NCBI GenBank assembly: GCA_016714365.1
Contig: JADJNH010000005.1
Span: 2,890,501 to 2,954,500 of the forward strand
Direction of reading: 5' to 3'
Length of the DNA stretch: 64,000 bases
From: Candidatus Vicinibacter affinis
GTDB lineage: Bacteria; Bacteroidota; Bacteroidia; Chitinophagales; Saprospiraceae
Position numbers and translations under genes: made by a program. Shown in pieces: positions 52,921 through 61,095 of the stretch. Numbering within the stretch: position 1 is the stretch's first letter; every line of letters begins with the position of its first letter. Below the pieces are notes generated by a model. That model saw only the letters and a list, made by a program, of their open reading frames with translations. It did not search any database and had not been told where the DNA came from.

Positions 52921-54132
52921 ATGGAGGTCTTCTATAAAATAATATTCATTTTAAGTATTTCCCTGTTTTTGCACAGTTACTTCTTCTATCCTGTCTCGTT
53001 GGAAATGATAAACTTATTTAAAAAGAAAAAATTCCCCAAGGCTGAACTAGATGAAGATGATGACTTGCCGATTGTTTCCAGCATAACTTCAGTGTATAAT
53101 GAATCTTCGATAATTGAATTAAAGTTGATTTCTTTGCTGGAATCAGATTATCCTCAAAGCAAATTAAATGTATTTGTAGGTTCTGATAGTTCAGTGGATG
53201 GTTCTGATGAAATTATTAAGAAACTTACTTTAAGATACCCAAATCTCAAATTTTTCCAATTCACTCAAAGAAGAGGAAAAGCTTCTGTAATTAACGATTT
53301 ATTGGATGAGGCATTGAATTTAAATCCCAAATCTTCCAGACATGTAATATTATACAATGACGCAAATGTGATTCTATCCAAAAACACCATTAGAAAATTG
53401 ATTAGAAATTTTAAAGATGAAAAAGTTGTTTTGGTGGATTCCAGAATCATTCCTGAAAACCTTAGGAAAGATGGTATTTCAAAATCGGAAAATAAATACA
53501 TGAATCTTGAAATCAGGATCAAGAATCTAGAAGGTGAAATTTGGGGTACCATGATGGGAGCTTTTGGCGGTTGCTTTAGTATTCGATCAAACTACACCAG
53601 TAAAGTTCCTGAAAATTTTTTGATGGATGATTTTTATATTTCTATGTCCGCATTGGGTTTGGGAGGCAAGTGCATTAATGACTTAGAAGCTATTTGTTAT
53701 GAAGGTATCCCAAATCAAATCCAAGAAGAATTCAGGAGGAAAACAAGAATTTCTGCCGGTAATTTTCAGAACCTGACAGTTTTCTATCATTTTTTAATTT
53801 CTAGGCCTTTTTCCAGAGCTTATGTATTCTTTTCACACAAAGTTTTGAGATGGATTGGTCCATTCCTGTTAATTTTAATTTGGCTTTCTGCCCTAGGCCT
53901 ATCATTTAGTAATCCTTGGCCTTATCTCAGTATTTTTATAATTATTAATTTGTTTTACTTTATCATACCACTTACAGACTGGTTGATGAGTAAAATAGGG
54001 ATACATATTAAAATTTTGCGAGGGATCAGATATTTTATTTTGATGAACTTTGCTCTATTAAATGGGTTTATAAAATTTATTAAAGGCATTGAAAACAGTG
54101 CCTGGCAACCACCAAAAAGAACTGTCAGCTAA
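52921..54132 (+). CDS. Membrane glycosyltransferase family 2
   Basis: This 403-residue processive-type GT2 is anchored by an N-terminal helix (about 5-28) and three or four C-terminal helices (about 300-385). The GT-A core shows SITSVYNESSIIELKL, the DxS-like GSDSSVDGSDE, LYNDANV, the acceptor-site GAFGGCFSIR, MDDFYISMSALG and the RRKTRISAGNFQNL segment, which stands where Q/RxxRW occurs in relatives. This layout is that of polysaccharide or glycolipid synthases. It starts 15 bp after the GT4 gene and ends right at the ribB start codon. Confidence 0.85.
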   Translation: MEVFYKIIFILSISLFLHSYFFYPVSLEMINLFKKKKFPKAELDEDDDLPIVSSITSVYNESSIIELKLISLLESDYPQSKLNVFVGSDSSVDGSDEIIKKLTLRYPNLKFFQFTQRRGKASVINDLLDEALNLNPKSSRHVILYNDANVILSKNTIRKLIRNFKDEKVVLVDSRIIPENLRKDGISKSENKYMNLEIRIKNLEGEIWGTMMGAFGGCFSIRSNYTSKVPENFLMDDFYISMSALGLGGKCINDLEAICYEGIPNQIQEEFRRKTRISAGNFQNLTVFYHFLISRPFSRAYVFFSHKVLRWIGPFLLILIWLSALGLSFSNPWPYLSIFIIINLFYFIIPLTDWLMSKIGIHIKILRGIRYFILMNFALLNGFIKFIKGIENSAWQPPKRTVS

Positions 54133-55230
54133 ATGGTAAAGTTTAATTCTATCGAAGATGCCATCACAGATTTTAAGAAGGGAAAAATCTTGATAGTGGT
54201 AGATAATGAAGATCGTGAAAATGAAGGGGACTTTATTTGTGCAGCAGAAACCATTACCCCTGAAATTGTAAACTTTATGGCTACTCATGGAAGAGGTTTA
54301 ATTTGTGCCCCTTTCACTGAAAGCAGGGCTGATGAATTAAATTTACCATTGATGGTCCGTTCAAACACCTCCTTGCACGAAACCGCCTTTACAGTTTCGG
54401 TCGATTTAATCGGGCATGGGTGCAGTACAGGAATTTCTGCATATGACCGTGCTCTGACTTTGAAAGGCCTTGCGGATCCAAATTTTATTGCCAGCGACTT
54501 TGCAAGACCCGGGCACATATTCCCATTAAGGGCAAAATATGGTGGCGTATTACAAAGGGCTGGGCATACGGAAGCAACCATTGATTTAGCCAGAATGGCT
54601 GGCATGCAGCCGGTCGGTGCATTAATTGAAATTCTTAATGAAGATGGAAGCATGGCCAGACTCCCACAGCTGGTTGAGAAAGCACAAAAATTTGACCTCA
54701 AAATAATATCAATCAGTGATTTAATTGAATACAGGCTTAGAAGTGAGCGCCTTGTAAAATCTGAAGACAGATGGTCTCAACAAATTATGGGGTCTGATTT
54801 TGAAATTATCCAATACGGTCAGGTAAATTCAGGGGAAAAGCACATAGCCCTAGTAAAAGGTAAAATAAATCCAGAACAAACTGTATTGGTCCGAGCTCAA
54901 TACTGCGACAGTCTAGCTGAAATTATCGATCTATTAATTCATAAAGATCAAAGCCTGTTGTCCAAAGCATTTAAAAAAATTGAAGAGAGTGAATGTGGAG
55001 TCTTGCTATTAATCACCAACGAAAGCAAAGAGAAAGACCCAATGTCAAAGCTTTTTTCGGATAAGCCAAAGATTATTAGACCAGAACAAGATCAAAGGGA
55101 AATTGGGATTGGTAGTCAAATACTTAGAGATCTTGGTATCAGAAACATGAAACTCCTTAGCAATAAACCTAAGAAAAATATAGCTTTGGAAGCTTATGGA
55201 CTAAATTTAGAAGGGTATGTTGCTTTTTGA
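54133..55230 (+). CDS. ribB: 3,4-dihydroxy-2-butanone 4-phosphate synthase with degenerate GTP cyclohydrolase II domain (RibBX-like)
   Basis: This 365-residue fusion feeds riboflavin synthesis. The N-terminal DHBP synthase (1-200) is intact: DNEDRENEGDF (24-34), ARPGHIFPL with His128, and GHTEATIDLARMAG (144-157). Residues 206-365 align with GTP cyclohydrolase II by end motifs such as REIGIGSQILRDLGIRNMKLLSNKPKK, but the zinc site (C-x2-GD-x8-C-x-C) is absent: VLVRAQYCDSLAEIID has one Cys. The R-Q-E-G-R-G substrate loop is replaced by ITNESKEKDP. Only the RibB reaction is therefore expected. It begins at the base after the GT2 stop. Confidence 0.9.
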   Translation: MVKFNSIEDAITDFKKGKILIVVDNEDRENEGDFICAAETITPEIVNFMATHGRGLICAPFTESRADELNLPLMVRSNTSLHETAFTVSVDLIGHGCSTGISAYDRALTLKGLADPNFIASDFARPGHIFPLRAKYGGVLQRAGHTEATIDLARMAGMQPVGALIEILNEDGSMARLPQLVEKAQKFDLKIISISDLIEYRLRSERLVKSEDRWSQQIMGSDFEIIQYGQVNSGEKHIALVKGKINPEQTVLVRAQYCDSLAEIIDLLIHKDQSLLSKAFKKIEESECGVLLLITNESKEKDPMSKLFSDKPKIIRPEQDQREIGIGSQILRDLGIRNMKLLSNKPKKNIALEAYGLNLEGYVAF

Positions 55231-55893
55231 TCAGCTAAGTTTCTGAGCTTTTTTGTGGTCATCTAAAAATTTTTCCAGGCCAATATCTGTTAGGGGATGC
55301 TTTAAAAGCCCCAAAATAGCATCGAGTGGACATGTCACAACATCTGCCCCTGCTTTAGCAGCTTCTACAATTTGTCTGGAGGTACGGATAGAAGCAGCTA
55401 AAATTTCTGTTTCGTAACCTTGAAGAGTATAAATTTCGAAAATATCAGAAATTAACTGAATTCCATCCCAATTTGAATCATCTATGCGGCCAATAAAAGG
55501 AGATAAATAAGTAGCTCCAGCTTTGGCTGCCAATATCGCCTGTCCTGCACTAAAGACTAAAGTACAGTTAGTCTTTATACCTAAAGTGTTGAACTCACAA
55601 ATTGCTTTGATGCCTTCTTTAATCATAGGAATTTTCACAACAATATTATCAGCAATTTCTGCCAATTCTTTTCCCTCCCTTAACATGCCTTCCAAATCTG
55701 TAGAAATGACTTCTGCACTTACATCGCCATCCACTAAATCACAAATCTTTTTGTAATGAGTATAAATATTTTGTTTTCCAGTTATTCCTTCTTTAGCCAT
55801 CAGGCTGGGATTGGTTGTAACACCATCAAGAATACCGAGTGCTTTTGCTTCAGCGATCTGTGCAAGATTGGCTGTGTCAATAAAAAATTTCAT
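55231..55893 (-). CDS. fsa: Transaldolase / fructose-6-phosphate aldolase-like protein
   Basis: This 220-residue class I aldolase of the small (TalC/FSA) subfamily opens MKFFIDTANLAQIAEAKALG with Asp6. It carries GVTTNPSLMAKEG and the Schiff-base Lys87 in NIVVKIPMIKEGI. C-terminal FIGRIDDSNWDG and AASIRTSRQI fit transaldolase. I chose the ATG at 55893; an in-frame extension to 55938 would run into the SRP RNA gene and lacks conserved residues. Transaldolase versus F6P aldolase activity cannot be separated from sequence alone. Confidence 0.92.
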   Translation of the reverse strand: MKFFIDTANLAQIAEAKALGILDGVTTNPSLMAKEGITGKQNIYTHYKKICDLVDGDVSAEVISTDLEGMLREGKELAEIADNIVVKIPMIKEGIKAICEFNTLGIKTNCTLVFSAGQAILAAKAGATYLSPFIGRIDDSNWDGIQLISDIFEIYTLQGYETEILAASIRTSRQIVEAAKAGADVVTCPLDAILGLLKHPLTDIGLEKFLDDHKKAQKLS

Positions 55894-55912
55894 GGACTTG
55901 TGAGATTGATGT

Positions 55913-56009
55913 AAAAAAAAAGTAAGAGTCCATCGCACCGCTCGACCTCATACCCTTGCTGCATTTCTGCCCTGGGGGATTAGAAGGAGCTGGTCGTGAA
56001 CCCTTACCG
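55913..56009 (-). ncRNA. ffs: Signal recognition particle RNA (bacterial small type)
   Basis: Read on the minus strand, the closing stem GTAAGGGTTC (56007-55998) pairs with GGACTCTTAC (55931-55922) with wobbles. The apical core CCCAGG-GCA-GAAA-TGC-AGCAAGGG has the GAAA tetraloop and the AGCA asymmetric loop that bind Ffh. The 3' end is a run of nine T (55921-55913). A TAnnTTTG promoter element ends 5 bp before the predicted 5' end. Length of about 95 nt fits the small SRP RNA without an Alu domain. It fills the gap between the aldolase and pseudouridine synthase genes. Confidence 0.9.
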
Positions 56010-56013
56010 GATG

Positions 56014-56040
56014 CAAAAATAGATTTTTCTAATTTAACAA
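56014..56040 (-). promoter_or_regulatory. Promoter of the SRP RNA gene
   Basis: TTG, a 16-bp spacer and TATTTTTG (TAnnTTTG) on the minus strand. The element lies partly inside the 3' end of the rluA-like gene and would start transcription at about 56007-56009, the predicted RNA 5' end. Confidence 0.6.
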
Positions 56041-56721
56041 TGGAAAAAATTCGTCCATTCCTTTCCAATACCCAGTTGGATTAGGAAAATGAGTCCAGAC
56101 CATCCTTTCTTTGAGCACCGGATGGGTAATTGCAACTTTATAAGCATAGAGGCAGAGTTCATAGGAGGGTTTTGGAAGACTTTTGCCGTATTTGACATCC
56201 CCCAATAAGGGACAGCCGATATAGGCCATTTGGGCCCTGATTTGATGTGAACGACCGGTAATAAGTTTGATCTGAAACAAAAACTTGCCATCCTTACTCC
56301 CAATCAATTTGTAGTTTAGCCTTGCGTCCTTTGACCCAGGCACTTCCTTCTCATAAACCTTTGAAAGATTAATCTTCTCATCTTTCACCATGTAATGAAT
56401 TAATTGATCTTCATCCTTTGGAGGTCTACAATCGCTTATTGCCAGGTAATATTTGTCTACAGTACGTGCTTTAATTTGGTCATGCAGTCTGGTAAAGGCT
56501 TTAGAAGTTTTGGCCAAAATCAATAATCCTCCCACTGGTCTGTCAATCCTTTGAAGCAATCCAAGATAAACTTCTCCTGGTTTATGGTACTTGACCTTCA
56601 AATAATTTTTGATGATGTCAATTAAGTTTGGGTGTCCTGTCTCATCACCTTGGGATAAAAGTCCAGGATATTTCTCCAGGACTATTATATGGTTATCTTC
56701 GTAAATTATTTTGGGAAGCAT
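56029..56721 (-). CDS. RluA-family pseudouridine synthase
   Basis: This 230-residue enzyme isomerises specific uridines in rRNA or tRNA. The catalytic Asp60 is in LLQRIDRPVGGLLILAKTSKA, the family's HRLD motif with Gln-Arg-Ile-Asp here. LITGRSHQIRAQMAYIGCPLLGDVKYG is the second signature. No S4 domain is present at the N-terminus, unlike RluC/D. I use the ATG at 56721; an upstream start would add 40 residues crossing the divergent gene. The target RNA site is unknown. Confidence 0.9.
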   Translation of the reverse strand: MLPKIIYEDNHIIVLEKYPGLLSQGDETGHPNLIDIIKNYLKVKYHKPGEVYLGLLQRIDRPVGGLLILAKTSKAFTRLHDQIKARTVDKYYLAISDCRPPKDEDQLIHYMVKDEKINLSKVYEKEVPGSKDARLNYKLIGSKDGKFLFQIKLITGRSHQIRAQMAYIGCPLLGDVKYGKSLPKPSYELCLYAYKVAITHPVLKERMVWTHFPNPTGYWKGMDEFFPLLN

Positions 56722-57565
56722 GTCTGGAGGCAAAAATAGGATTAAGCTAGCGATTTCACCTTGTCCAAATGATACCTTTATTTTTGGACCGATGATCCTA
56801 GGTTTAACAGACCAACAATATGGTTTAACAAAAACGGACATTCAGACAGATTATTTTGACATTCAGACTCTTAATGAGTTAGCACTCTTTCATAAATATG
56901 ATATCATCAAGGTGAGTGCTGCGCATGCACTTTCGATTTCTGATCATTATGATTTTTTTACTTGCGGTGGGGCTATGGGGCTGAACTGCGGGCCTTTACT
57001 CATAACAAAAAATGAAATTGATAGTGCCCCAATTAATACTAGGTCTGTAATACTACCTGGCAAAAATACAACCGCCCGATTTTTGTTTGAATTCGCCTTT
57101 CCCGAGGCTAAGTCACTATTTTTTGGAACATTTTCAGAAATTGAGGATTTGGTTCAGAAAGAAGTTTATCCATATGGGGTCATAATCCATGAAAACAGGT
57201 TTACTTATCAGTCCAAAGGATTGGTCAAAATCCTGGATTTAGGTGAATATTGGAATCAAGAGACTGGTTTTCCAATTCCACTAGGCTTAATTGGTGTAAA
57301 AAAAGAGTTGGACATCAATTTAAAAATTAAAATTAAAGATCAAATCGTTTCATCCCTTGCCTATGCAACTGAACATGTCGATCAAATATTCTCTTATATT
57401 AAATCACATGCTCAGGAATTAGACAAAGAAGTCATATTTCAACACATTGACCTCTATGTGAATGAATTCAGCCATGACCTGGGTGACACTGGTAAGTCTG
57501 CTGTAAATGAATTATTTAAATCTGCTCAAGCAGCTAAAACAACTTCAACAATAAATTTTATTTAG
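56720..57565 (+). CDS. mqnD: 1,4-dihydroxy-6-naphthoate synthase (futalosine menaquinone pathway)
   Basis: This 281-residue periplasmic-binding-fold enzyme converts cyclic dehypoxanthine futalosine to 1,4-dihydroxy-6-naphthoate. Motifs: KLAISPCPNDTFIFGPMI at the start, DIIKVSAAHALSIS, the CGPLLITK strand, ILPGKNTTARFLF, and LGEYWNQETGFPIPLGLIGVK. I start at ATG 56720; a TTG three codons earlier is possible. The start codon shares the palindrome CATG with the divergent pseudouridine synthase start. It implies menaquinone is made by the futalosine route, but mqnA-C are not in this window. Confidence 0.94.
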   Translation: MSGGKNRIKLAISPCPNDTFIFGPMILGLTDQQYGLTKTDIQTDYFDIQTLNELALFHKYDIIKVSAAHALSISDHYDFFTCGGAMGLNCGPLLITKNEIDSAPINTRSVILPGKNTTARFLFEFAFPEAKSLFFGTFSEIEDLVQKEVYPYGVIIHENRFTYQSKGLVKILDLGEYWNQETGFPIPLGLIGVKKELDINLKIKIKDQIVSSLAYATEHVDQIFSYIKSHAQELDKEVIFQHIDLYVNEFSHDLGDTGKSAVNELFKSAQAAKTTSTINFI

Positions 57566-57677
57566 CAGATAATCAATAAAATATAAATTAAATTTAATAA
57601 TTATATTCAATACACCTATAATTTAATGTGTTACATATTAAATATTTGCACAATGCATATTATCTTTACACTGTGTA

Positions 57678-57954
57678 AGTTTTGGTTATTAATTGTAAAA
57701 ATTGTTAAGTGTCCATGAAATGTCATGGACACTTTTTTTATGCCAATTTCTTACTTTAATTTAAGCTTTTCACTTTAATACCTAGTCTAGGTTCTCAAAA
57801 ATCTAATTTGAATATTTTTAAAAGATCACAGAACACCGCCAAACTCAATATTGAATACCATTTTTTTTTAATGACTGATATTTTTTCGAAGTTCTGATAG
57901 AATTGGCATGATAATTGGATACATCTTAATCGAGTTTTGAGTTTTGGTTATTAA
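57678..57954 (+). repeat. 15-nt direct repeat, each copy followed by a hairpin terminator
   Basis: AGTTTTGGTTATTAA occurs at 57678-57692 and 57940-57954. The first copy is followed 14 bp later by the hairpin at 57707, the second 9 bp later by the hairpin at 57964. The region has no coding potential (57566-58056). This may mark two short transcripts or a duplicated regulatory element. Confidence 0.5.
57707..57739 (+). terminator. Terminator downstream of mqnD
   Basis: Twelve-bp perfect arms AAGTGTCCATGA/TCATGGACACTT enclose a 4-nt loop and run into TTTTT. It lies 140 bp past the mqnD stop and would end that transcript, or a small RNA encoded in the gap. Confidence 0.85.
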
Positions 57955-57963
57955 ATGAAGATT

Positions 57964-57996
57964 TGCCCGTATAACGTATGCGGGCATTCTTTTTTT
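57964..57996 (+). terminator. Terminator-like hairpin upstream of ald
   Basis: TGCCCGTAT and ATGCGGGCA pair (one wobble) around a 5-nt loop, followed by TTCTTTTTTT. It lies 60 bp before the ald start, after the upstream terminator at 57707. Either a short transcript starts between them, or this is an attenuator in the ald leader. Confidence 0.75.
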
Positions 57997-58056
57997 ATGA
58001 GAATTCCCTCCCTGTTCACTCAAAATCGTAATTTCGCGGGATTAAAACAATCAACC

Positions 58057-59169
58057 ATGATTATAGGAGTTCCAAAAGAAATCAAATCAAACGAAAACAG
58101 AGTTGCTTTAACCCCCGCCGGAGCCCTTGAACTCACGAAACGTGGGCATCAAGTTTACGTGCAAAGTACTGCAGGTGTTGGCAGTGGATTCACCAATGAA
58201 AATTACATCAGTGCAGGTGCCAAAATATTGAATAGCATTGAAGAAATATATCATATCGCGGATATGATTATTAAAGTCAAGGAACCTATTGAGTCAGAAT
58301 ATAAGCTCATTAAAAAAGACCAATTGCTGTTTACTTACTTCCATTTTGCTTCTTATGAGCCTCTCACTAATGCTATGATTCAAAGTGGCGCGGTATGTCT
58401 TGCATACGAAACCGTTGAATTACCTGACAGAAGCCTCCCACTGTTAATCCCTATGTCTGAAGTCGCAGGCCGTATGGCTATCCAAGAAGGAGCAAAATAT
58501 CTTGAAAAGCCTCAAAAGGGTAAAGGAATTCTATTGGGGGGAGTGCCTGGTGTGCCTCCTGCTAAAGTTCTGGTACTTGGCGGGGGGGTTGTGGGTACGC
58601 AAGCTGCTAAAATGGCTGCCGGATTAGGTGCACAAGTAACTTTAATGGACATTAGCCTTAATCGGTTACGCTATTTGGCAGATGTGATGCCGGCAAACGT
58701 ACATACAATGTTTTCGAATGAATTAACGATTAGAGAATTAGTAAGGAGCCATGACTTAATAGTCGGAGCAGTTTTAATTCCTGGAGCAAAAGCTCCAAGT
58801 TTGGTCACCAGAGATATGCTGTCAACTATGCACCCTGGAACCGTTTTGGTGGATGTGGCCATAGATCAGGGTGGGTGCATAGAGACCTCTAAACCTACCA
58901 CACACGATGATCCGATTTACATTATTGATGAGGTCGTGCATTATTGTGTTGCGAATATGCCTGGTGCCGTTCCTTACACATCCACAGTGGCACTAACAAA
59001 TGCCACACTTCCTTATGCCATTCAATTAGCTGATAAAGGATGGAGAAAAGCCTGTTCGGAAAATAAATCCCTTATGCTGGGATTAAATGTTGTTGGTGGA
59101 AAGGTTGTTTATGAGGGAGTTGCCAAGGCGTTCAATTTGACCTACACAAAAGTTGAAGATGTAATTTAA
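58057..59169 (+). CDS. ald: Alanine dehydrogenase
   Basis: This 370-residue NAD-dependent enzyme converts L-alanine to pyruvate and ammonia, or the reverse. It opens MIIGVPKEIKSNENRVALTPAG. The substrate Lys is in IIKVKEP, the catalytic His in LLFTYFHFASY, the dinucleotide loop is VLGGGVVGTQAAKMAAGLGAQV, and NMPGAVPYTST is conserved. I start at 58057, where family similarity begins; a start at 57955 would translate through a terminator hairpin. A possible -7 element TAATTTCG (one mismatch) lies at 58029-58036. Confidence 0.96.
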   Translation: MIIGVPKEIKSNENRVALTPAGALELTKRGHQVYVQSTAGVGSGFTNENYISAGAKILNSIEEIYHIADMIIKVKEPIESEYKLIKKDQLLFTYFHFASYEPLTNAMIQSGAVCLAYETVELPDRSLPLLIPMSEVAGRMAIQEGAKYLEKPQKGKGILLGGVPGVPPAKVLVLGGGVVGTQAAKMAAGLGAQVTLMDISLNRLRYLADVMPANVHTMFSNELTIRELVRSHDLIVGAVLIPGAKAPSLVTRDMLSTMHPGTVLVDVAIDQGGCIETSKPTTHDDPIYIIDEVVHYCVANMPGAVPYTSTVALTNATLPYAIQLADKGWRKACSENKSLMLGLNVVGGKVVYEGVAKAFNLTYTKVEDVI

Positions 59170-59255
59170 AATTTTGATAAAAAATTTGGTACCTATGGTA
59201 AAATCATCATAACTTAAGGTGTTATTTCATTGTTCACATTTCAAACTTATAAAAT

Positions 59256-59507
59256 ATGTATATTACTTTGGAAGAACTTCGTCAAATTAAGCATCTATTG
59301 CCCAGTGGCAGTATCAAGCGCATAGCTGATGAGTTAAACATTGACGAACAAGCAGTTAGAAATTATTTTGGAGCGAATCATTTGGAGAATTCAGGTAACC
59401 ACTTGCAGGCTGGTCCGAACGGTGGGATTGTGCAGATAGAGAATATGGAAATTCTCAATTTGGCAAAAAAAATATTAGATGAAGAGAATATTGCACATTC
59501 CAATTAA
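59256..59507 (+). CDS. Small helix-turn-helix-like protein
   Basis: This is an 83-residue protein. The first half, LEELRQIKHLLPSGSIKRIADELNIDEQAVRNYFGANHLE, looks like an HTH DNA-binding unit (helix-turn-recognition helix). The second half, GGIVQIENMEILNLAKKILDEEN, is a short helix typical of small Bacteroidota regulators. No sensor domain is present. It stands 86 bp after ald with a strong terminator behind it, so it may share the ald transcript. Regulatory target unknown. Confidence 0.7.
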   Translation: MYITLEELRQIKHLLPSGSIKRIADELNIDEQAVRNYFGANHLENSGNHLQAGPNGGIVQIENMEILNLAKKILDEENIAHSN

Positions 59508-59533
59508 CTAAAAAAATATCCAATTCATTTCTG

Positions 59534-59560
59534 GGCCTGAATTGTCAGGCCTTTTTTTTT
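59534..59560 (+). terminator. Terminator after the HTH-like gene
   Basis: GGCCTGA-ATTG-TCAGGCC followed by nine T. It is 26 bp beyond the stop codon. The T-run touches the 3' end of the convergent DUF3810 gene. Confidence 0.9.
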
Positions 59561-60623
59561 ATTTATAATTACCTTTATTTTGATAATTAATCACCCATTT
59601 TACCATTCCGCTGTAACTATTACTTCCTCCCTCCACTCCATTAAGTTTTAGGTAGGTATCATACAGCCAATCCCTCAGTGCAGGTAGTATTTCCGGAAAT
59701 TTATCGGCATGATTGTCTATCGATTTCAGATCAAACTTGATTGAATTTGAAATCTCTTCTGAGTACCTGTGGAATAGCTTCGGATCCAACCTAGATGCAT
59801 TATTCATAAGATATTTCCAATAGCTCAATTCTGCACTGTATCGGATCATTTTACTATTACTTTTTCTACAAGCCAGTAAAGCTACAAAATTGCATTCCCC
59901 TTCATCAGTCCATCCAAATCCATGGGCTAATTCATGTGCCATGGTAAAGGGAATTATCAGTGAATCAAGCCCTGCATCAACATATCCCTCCCCTGAAAAT
60001 GGCCAGTAGATACCAGCAGTTCCGAAAACAAGCAGACATCCTTCAGGGCGTAAAACACGAACTCTTACTCGATCTAGTCCCACCACTAAAAGTTCCTTAA
60101 AAGTACTTTTAACTAAACTTCGAAGATGCTCTTCTACTGCTTGAAAATCCAGGATCATTGAGTCAGCCTCTAAACCAGCTCTTAAATGACATAAATCTTG
60201 GGTTGTATTATTTATCTCTCTTTCAAAATCCTTTCGTTCAATCTCATGATCCAATGACAAGCGCTCATTCAAAGGAACCCTTAAATAGTTAAACCCCCAT
60301 AAATAATAAAAAAAAGAAAGATGCAGGATTAACAAACCCAAGCATTTTTGAAATCCCTTCCAAAATGAAAGATCCCCAAACACATGAAGGTAGATTAGAA
60401 TTAAAATAAAAATTAATTGAAAGAGAATCCAGTAATATGACAAAGGGAATACACTGAAAAATGACAAATTACCCCATATATATCGGATTGATGAATAAAC
60501 AGTAGTTACATAATATTTTTCCATTTTTTCCGGCGGAAGTGAATACAAAATCACTCCATACACCAGGCAGAGGCATAAGATAATGATACTTATTAACAAA
60601 AACTTATCTAATTTAAACTTCAT
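59559..60623 (-). CDS. DUF3810 membrane protein with zinc-metallopeptidase motif
   Basis: This 354-residue protein has three membrane helices in the first ~110 residues (about 8-28, 60-80, 95-112). A large exposed domain carries HELAH at 230-234 (MAHELAHGFGW) with a downstream Glu (DEGECNFVALLAC), the pattern of gluzincin-type peptidases. The family is DUF3810, found in Bacteroidota and Firmicutes; substrates are not known. It is divergent from thioredoxin and stands alone. Confidence 0.85.
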   Translation of the reverse strand: MKFKLDKFLLISIIILCLCLVYGVILYSLPPEKMEKYYVTTVYSSIRYIWGNLSFFSVFPLSYYWILFQLIFILILIYLHVFGDLSFWKGFQKCLGLLILHLSFFYYLWGFNYLRVPLNERLSLDHEIERKDFEREINNTTQDLCHLRAGLEADSMILDFQAVEEHLRSLVKSTFKELLVVGLDRVRVRVLRPEGCLLVFGTAGIYWPFSGEGYVDAGLDSLIIPFTMAHELAHGFGWTDEGECNFVALLACRKSNSKMIRYSAELSYWKYLMNNASRLDPKLFHRYSEEISNSIKFDLKSIDNHADKFPEILPALRDWLYDTYLKLNGVEGGSNSYSGMVKWVINYQNKGNYK

Positions 60624-60707
60624 ATAAACTCTTCAAAATTAATGTCTATATTTAACAGTTGAACCAATTGACAATAAATCTTGTTTTCTCAGTTAAAATA
60701 ATTAAAG

Positions 60708-61025
60708 ATGGCATTTGAATTTACAGACAGCAACTTTCAGGAAAGTGCTTTGGCAAAAGACGGTGTAGCCGTTGTTGATTTCTGGGCAGAATGGTGTGGT
60801 CCTTGCCGATTAGTTGGACCCATTATTGATGAGCTTTCAAAAGAGTATGAAGGTAAGGTAACGATTGGTAAACTAAACGTAGACCATAATCCACAGGTTT
60901 CCATGCAGTTTGGTGTACGATCAATTCCAACCATACTTTTCATAAAAGAAGGCCAAATTGTTGAAAAACATGTCGGGACTGCTACAAAGGCAACTCTCAA
61001 GCAAAAAATTGATGCCCTGGTTTAA
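60708..61025 (+). CDS. trxA: Thioredoxin
   Basis: This 105-residue thiol-disulfide reductant has the classical active site WCGPC at 29-33, the cis-Pro loop RSIPTILF, and the conserved start FTDSNFQESAL. No signal peptide is present, so it is cytoplasmic. A probable terminator follows 25 bp after the stop. It is divergent from the DUF3810 gene. Confidence 0.97.
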   Translation: MAFEFTDSNFQESALAKDGVAVVDFWAEWCGPCRLVGPIIDELSKEYEGKVTIGKLNVDHNPQVSMQFGVRSIPTILFIKEGQIVEKHVGTATKATLKQKIDALV

Positions 61026-61049
61026 CTTTCAAGAACCAAGGCAATAAAC

Positions 61050-61079
61050 AAGCCCTTATCTTTGTTACGGTAGGGGCTT
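61050..61079 (+). terminator. Terminator after thioredoxin
   Basis: AAGCCCTTATC pairs with GGTAGGGGCTT (two wobbles) around an 8-nt loop, followed by ATTTATTTTAA. It ends 16 bp before the next gene. Confidence 0.65.
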
Positions 61080-61095
61080 ATTTATTTTAATATGT

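Noticed and set aside
55894..55938. Upstream start of the aldolase gene
   Set aside because: It would translate the T-run and 3' part of the SRP RNA gene and adds 15 residues with no family similarity.
56722..56841. Forty-residue N-terminal extension of the pseudouridine synthase
   Set aside because: It is antisense to the conserved SPCPNDTF region of mqnD, and RluA-family similarity starts at the ATG at 56721.
57955..58056. Longer start of ald giving a 404-residue protein
   Set aside because: The extra codons run through a GC-rich terminator hairpin and T-run (57964-57996), and alanine dehydrogenase similarity begins at MIIGVPKEIK.
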